From Ciona intestinalis (lineage: Eukaryota > Chordata > Ascidiacea > Phlebobranchia > Cionidae), in NCBI RefSeq assembly GCF_000224145.3, contig NC_020177.2, positions 1,502,050 through 1,566,049 of the forward strand: a stretch of 64,000 nucleotides of DNA, written 5' to 3'. Under the pieces are notes generated by a model, which was given only the letters and a program-made list of their open reading frames with translations, was not told the DNA's origin and did not search any database. Shown piece by piece: positions 58,889-64,000 of the stretch. Every line of letters starts with the position of its first letter. The first letter of the stretch is position 1. The position numbers and the translations under genes are program-made.

Positions 58889-61800
58889 TGTAGGGAGAAG
58901 GATAACGAATACGACAATGATATATATACACCCATAATAAATGTTGTACTGTATGATATTTGCCACTTTGGGACGGAGTAGCCCCATTTAAAATTAACCT
59001 TTAAAAAGGACATTTCTATCGAACTAATCTAGGTGTCTATCGACACAATACAAAGAAAATGAAAAGTAGGTGCTTTTATTTACCGGCAACATGAATTGTG
59101 AATTATTTGTTGACGTTATTGTGTAACTACAACTTCAGATAAGGTACCTAAACAAAATGTTGTAGGTTTGGGCCATTGGAAAATCGTAGTTCGCAAATCT
59201 ACATTTTACGATATATGTACCAGACGCCCACCTTTACCAGTCTACACAAATTGTTGTACAACAGCGCCACCAGGAGGATAAATTATCGATTTACTTTTTA
59301 AAATATTTCTATTTTCTTTTCCTTTTTGGTAGTACACAAAGTACATTTAAAAATTATAAAACCATATCCTGAAAATCCCTATAGACCGTTGTTAATTATG
59401 TAACACACGATCAGGATATTTGGACATTTTGCTATGTGCTAAAGACGAGTCGTCCATCTATACCCTACCAGAGCCCGTATATAAACATATAGGCCTACTT
59501 ATAATAAATTCCGCGAATCTGACCCTGATCTGATGTTCATATAGTTGGACGTTCATATAGTTCTTGTATAGTGAAATACAGCAATGATCTGGTGCTACGA
59601 AAACGTAACCAACAAAAATTAAGTCCAACCACTAGTAATTAATAGAGAAATATATTTCGCCTAAATGGCATCGTCAGTCTCTTACTAAATCCGATGAAGT
59701 TTTGTAGTTTGCAAGTGCGAATGATTAAACTAGTTTCATAGCTTCCTACAACATCTTTGAATATTTCGTACAGTTTGATTTTGTCTGATAAAACTAGTTT
59801 TAGTTTTGTAAAAAAACTGAGATATGTGCATAGGGAAAGTAGGCAGGGGTCAATATGAAAAAATTATCGGTTTAAAGTTTTATGTATAAAGTTTACATGG
59901 CAAAAAATCTAGCAGATCCGGTTAAACGCGGTAGGTTAACTACAAGTTGCAGAATACTGCTAATACAAATATATTTCAATTTTCGAATTTGTAGTTTTTC
60001 ACTTGTTATGCGGATCGCTAAATACCTCCACGTGTGTTTTACTATATTTTATTAAATTGTTGTCAATTATTAAAGAAATGATAGTACTAATTCGTGGTGT
60101 TACCGAAAAGCCGCAATCTATTTTGATTTTGGAAATGTTTGGCAATACGTGCTTAAGTGTACCATTTTCCCCCATTGTACTATATACCAATTAGATGCAC
60201 TGTTTACACTTTTTTTGCCAAAGTCACTGCTCATAAATCATCAAGTGCAATGTGAATGAATTTTGAATATATTTTCAACATATTATCCTGCTATTATATC
60301 AGTATATTATATTTAAATAACCACTGAAGTATAAACGATTAAATTCAAAGCAAACTTTTTAAAGTTCGGCAATGAAAATATAAAAAAAACTACAATGTGG
60401 GAAAATATGGAACATCAAATTAAAATATATTTACATTAACAGTATTCTGCACTTTGTAGTTTACAGAAACTATAATCGGCTGTGCTAGTTTCTTTGCCAT
60501 GTACCCTTTATGTATTTATGAAACTAGTTTAACCGTCCACACTCGCAAACTACAAAATTTTATCGGCTTTACTATGATTTAGCGAGCATTCAAAACTACA
60601 TAATAACTATTGATAAAGTTTTTATTTTTGCTACAAATTGGGCATTACTACTCTGTTTTTGGCACAAGCCACTTCTTTTAAATTATCACCAAGTGCAAAT
60701 GACCAAATTTCGAATATATACATTTTCAAAATATTATCTTTTTGTTATACTAGTATCTTAAAGTTGAAAACCCTTTGAGGTATAAATTACTAAATTTAAA
60801 GGAAAACTCCTATAGTTTAGCAATGAAAACATACAAAACTACAATGTGGGGGAATATGGGACTCTAAATTGAAATATATCTGCATTAGCAGTATTCTGCA
60901 ACTTGTAGTTAACCTACCGAGTTTAACAGGCTGTGCTAGTTTCTCTGCCATGTAAACTTTATATATATAACGTTAAACCGATTTTTTTGTTGTTTTTATC
61001 TCAAATTAAAGTCATATTATTCCTTTCCTATTTTCTTCATGCTTATATCTCAGTGTTTTTTTTACATAACTAAAACTAGTTTTACGAGACAAAATCAAAC
61101 TGTACGCAATATTCAAGGTTGTTGTATGAAGCTATGAAACTAGTTTAATCGTTCGCACACACAAACTAAAAAAATCATTGGCTTAACTATGATTATGCGA
61201 GCATTAAAAATTAGCACCTTACTATTTTTTTTACCTTTTCAAAATATACTGCTTCTATTTTACATTTTTTAATATTTAAAAACAGTATTCAGCTTTGATG
61301 GGCGTTTTATAAAGTCGTGATAATACTGTCGAATAATTATGAAGCCTTATTTCTGATTATCATTAAATGGGGGTCCGTAAAAATAAAATTAAAAAAAAAG
61401 TCTCGTCTGACAAAGTGTCCCATGCTCCCCACTCTACTTTATCATTAAATGGGGGCGTAAAAAAAAAGCAAAACAATCTCCCGCCGGAGTTATGACAGCC
61501 CAGGTAAGCACCTGGTATGCGGTGTCCCGATGATGAAAGGTAAGGCTAAAATGTTGTTCTTAATGAGCCATTTGTAGTTACGCTGTTCAATAGCTTGTAC
61601 CACGCGCCCTACTTCAATGCGTATGTATTGAATAGGCAGTAAGCCATGTACTTAGACTTGCATGGTCTATCTCGATTTAATTAGACATTTGAAGACTTGT
61701 ATGACTTAATCTTTGATACAAGTATATCACAACAGGCAGAATGAACCAGATAACAACTTAACCACAACTTCATATTTTATAACCAGATCATAACGTTCGA

Positions 61801-61919
61801 GATCGTGGCACGTTTGTTGGCGCTAAAATTTCTGATGTTCCACAGGTTCCAAGGCTCGTCTCTGCTACTATTGTGAGCTTATGTGTTCAAAGGAGGATAC
61901 ATTCATAGGAGGGTGTCGG

Positions 61920-61925
61920 TTTATT
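61920..61925 (-). terminator. Candidate polyadenylation signal of CDK1
   Basis: AATAAA on the minus strand, about 230 bases after the CDK1 stop codon. No closer perfect hexamer was noticed. Confidence 0.45.
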
Positions 61926-62153
61926 GGGATATAGAAATGTCTACAATAAAGGTGGAAAAGTTTATGAAAACCTGTGGCAGTTGGAGCCATTAGACGCTGG
62001 TTTTGAATAAAGAAGATAATATTTACAAAAGCGATAGTTTGAGAACAGCTGGGAAAAGCCAACTTAACTGTCCAAGGTTGCACAGTTAAAGTTGATTTTA
62101 TATAAACTAGAGCGACCGGTATAGTTCATTGAGTTTGGAAACAGAAAAAGTGA

Positions 62154-63552
<1,399 letters not shown>

Positions 63553-63689
63553 CTAAAAAAACATACAAACTTTATTAATGTGCTTACTGACATTTAGTAG
63601 ACAAGGAATGAAATTCGGCAATCAGATATGAAGTTTATAACATATTACAAGAGTCAAAACATGTATATATATTAAAATCTTGAATTGAA

Positions 63690-63890
63690 GGGTCTATGCA
63701 ATGAAAGATCAAAATTTGTCTATAGATAGGCGATGTTGAAATGTGATCAAAAGATACCGCCAAGAAAAAAAAACAGTCTATGAAAATATCATGATCTTTT
63801 CTTAGTTTTCTATAACAGGTGTGCCCAACCCGTCGACCGCGGTCCACCGACCAAAGGTGGTGAGGTGGACCGCAACAGGTGTAACAAAAA
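63690..63890. repeat. MITE fragment and hAT-like tip
   Basis: 63690-63775 (AAGATCAAAATTTGTCTATA, TGATCAAAAGATACCGCCAA) resembles the left arm of the palindromic MITE family at 23040. 63817-63885 (AGGTGTGCCCAACCCGTCGA followed by CGCGGTCCACC) resembles the ends of hAT elements. Both lie in a CDK1 intron. Confidence 0.35.
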
Positions 63891-64000
63891 ATCAAAAATT
63901 TGATGTGGCCTTCAATTAATCGCCTAATTGCTAAATCATTAATTTTATTAACGGTATGTACAAAAAATACGAATCATGTTAAGAGGCTGTTACAAACCGT

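Larger units (their letters stand above)
57896..62153. other. Spacer upstream of Pax and downstream of CDK1
   Basis: It contains the presumed Pax promoter near 57896-58300, a possible orphan exon at 58562-58888, a MITE fragment at 59320-59468, and long-MITE sequence from about 59640 to 61440 in at least two overlapping copies (ends CCATTTTCCCCCATTGTACT and CCATGCTCCCCACTCTACTT). A SINE remnant lies near 61850. The CDK1 3'UTR occupies the right end. Confidence 0.5.

Noticed and set aside
63635..63895. 86-codon minus-strand ORF near the right edge
   Set aside because: It overlaps MITE and hAT-like repeat sequence and shows no kinase similarity, so it is not the missing CDK1 exon.

Overview
This is animal genomic DNA, AT-rich and intron-dense, with small exons, canonical GT-AG introns and many short inverted-repeat and SINE-like elements. 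The short repeats (termini reading roughly TAGTAGGGTGGGGGAAGATG) and the tRNA-derived SINE-like copies resemble families I associate with the sea squirt Ciona. That, together with compact gene spacing and a Pax2/5/8-type gene, makes a tunicate of the Ciona type the best guess; this rests on memory, not on a search. All gene models below were built by hand from splice sites. Every exon chain keeps its codon phase from end to end.

Layout. (1) 120-5835, plus strand: the 3' part of a gene encoding a C-terminal NHL-type beta-propeller. (2) 8326-19658, plus strand: a complete tandem paralog of 10 exons and about 1,828 aa. Its very long N-terminal part is disordered and rich in tyrosine docking motifs, and it ends in the same kind of propeller. 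(3) 20334-28797, minus strand: a cadherin-repeat protein with a signal peptide and about 6.5 cadherin repeats over 19 exons. Its membrane and cytoplasmic exons are not visible. (4) 30123-57895, minus strand: a 24-exon Pax2/5/8-like transcription factor of about 1,656 aa with the paired domain in the middle, an octapeptide, a C-terminal YNEAW motif and no recognisable homeodomain. (5) 62154-63552 and beyond, minus strand: the C-terminal two thirds of the cell-cycle kinase CDK1. The 5' exons lie past the right edge.

The genes do not form an operon or a pathway. The two NHL genes are a local duplication; the cadherin, Pax and CDK1 genes are head-to-tail neighbours on the other strand. Introns and intergenic DNA are dominated by non-autonomous DNA transposons (one with a perfect 8-bp and one with a perfect 6-bp target duplication) and SINE-like copies, often nested.

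The most unusual content is the size and architecture of the Pax protein, the tyrosine-motif scaffold fused to an NHL propeller, and the cadherin gene that runs out in mid-repeat beside a gene on the opposite strand.
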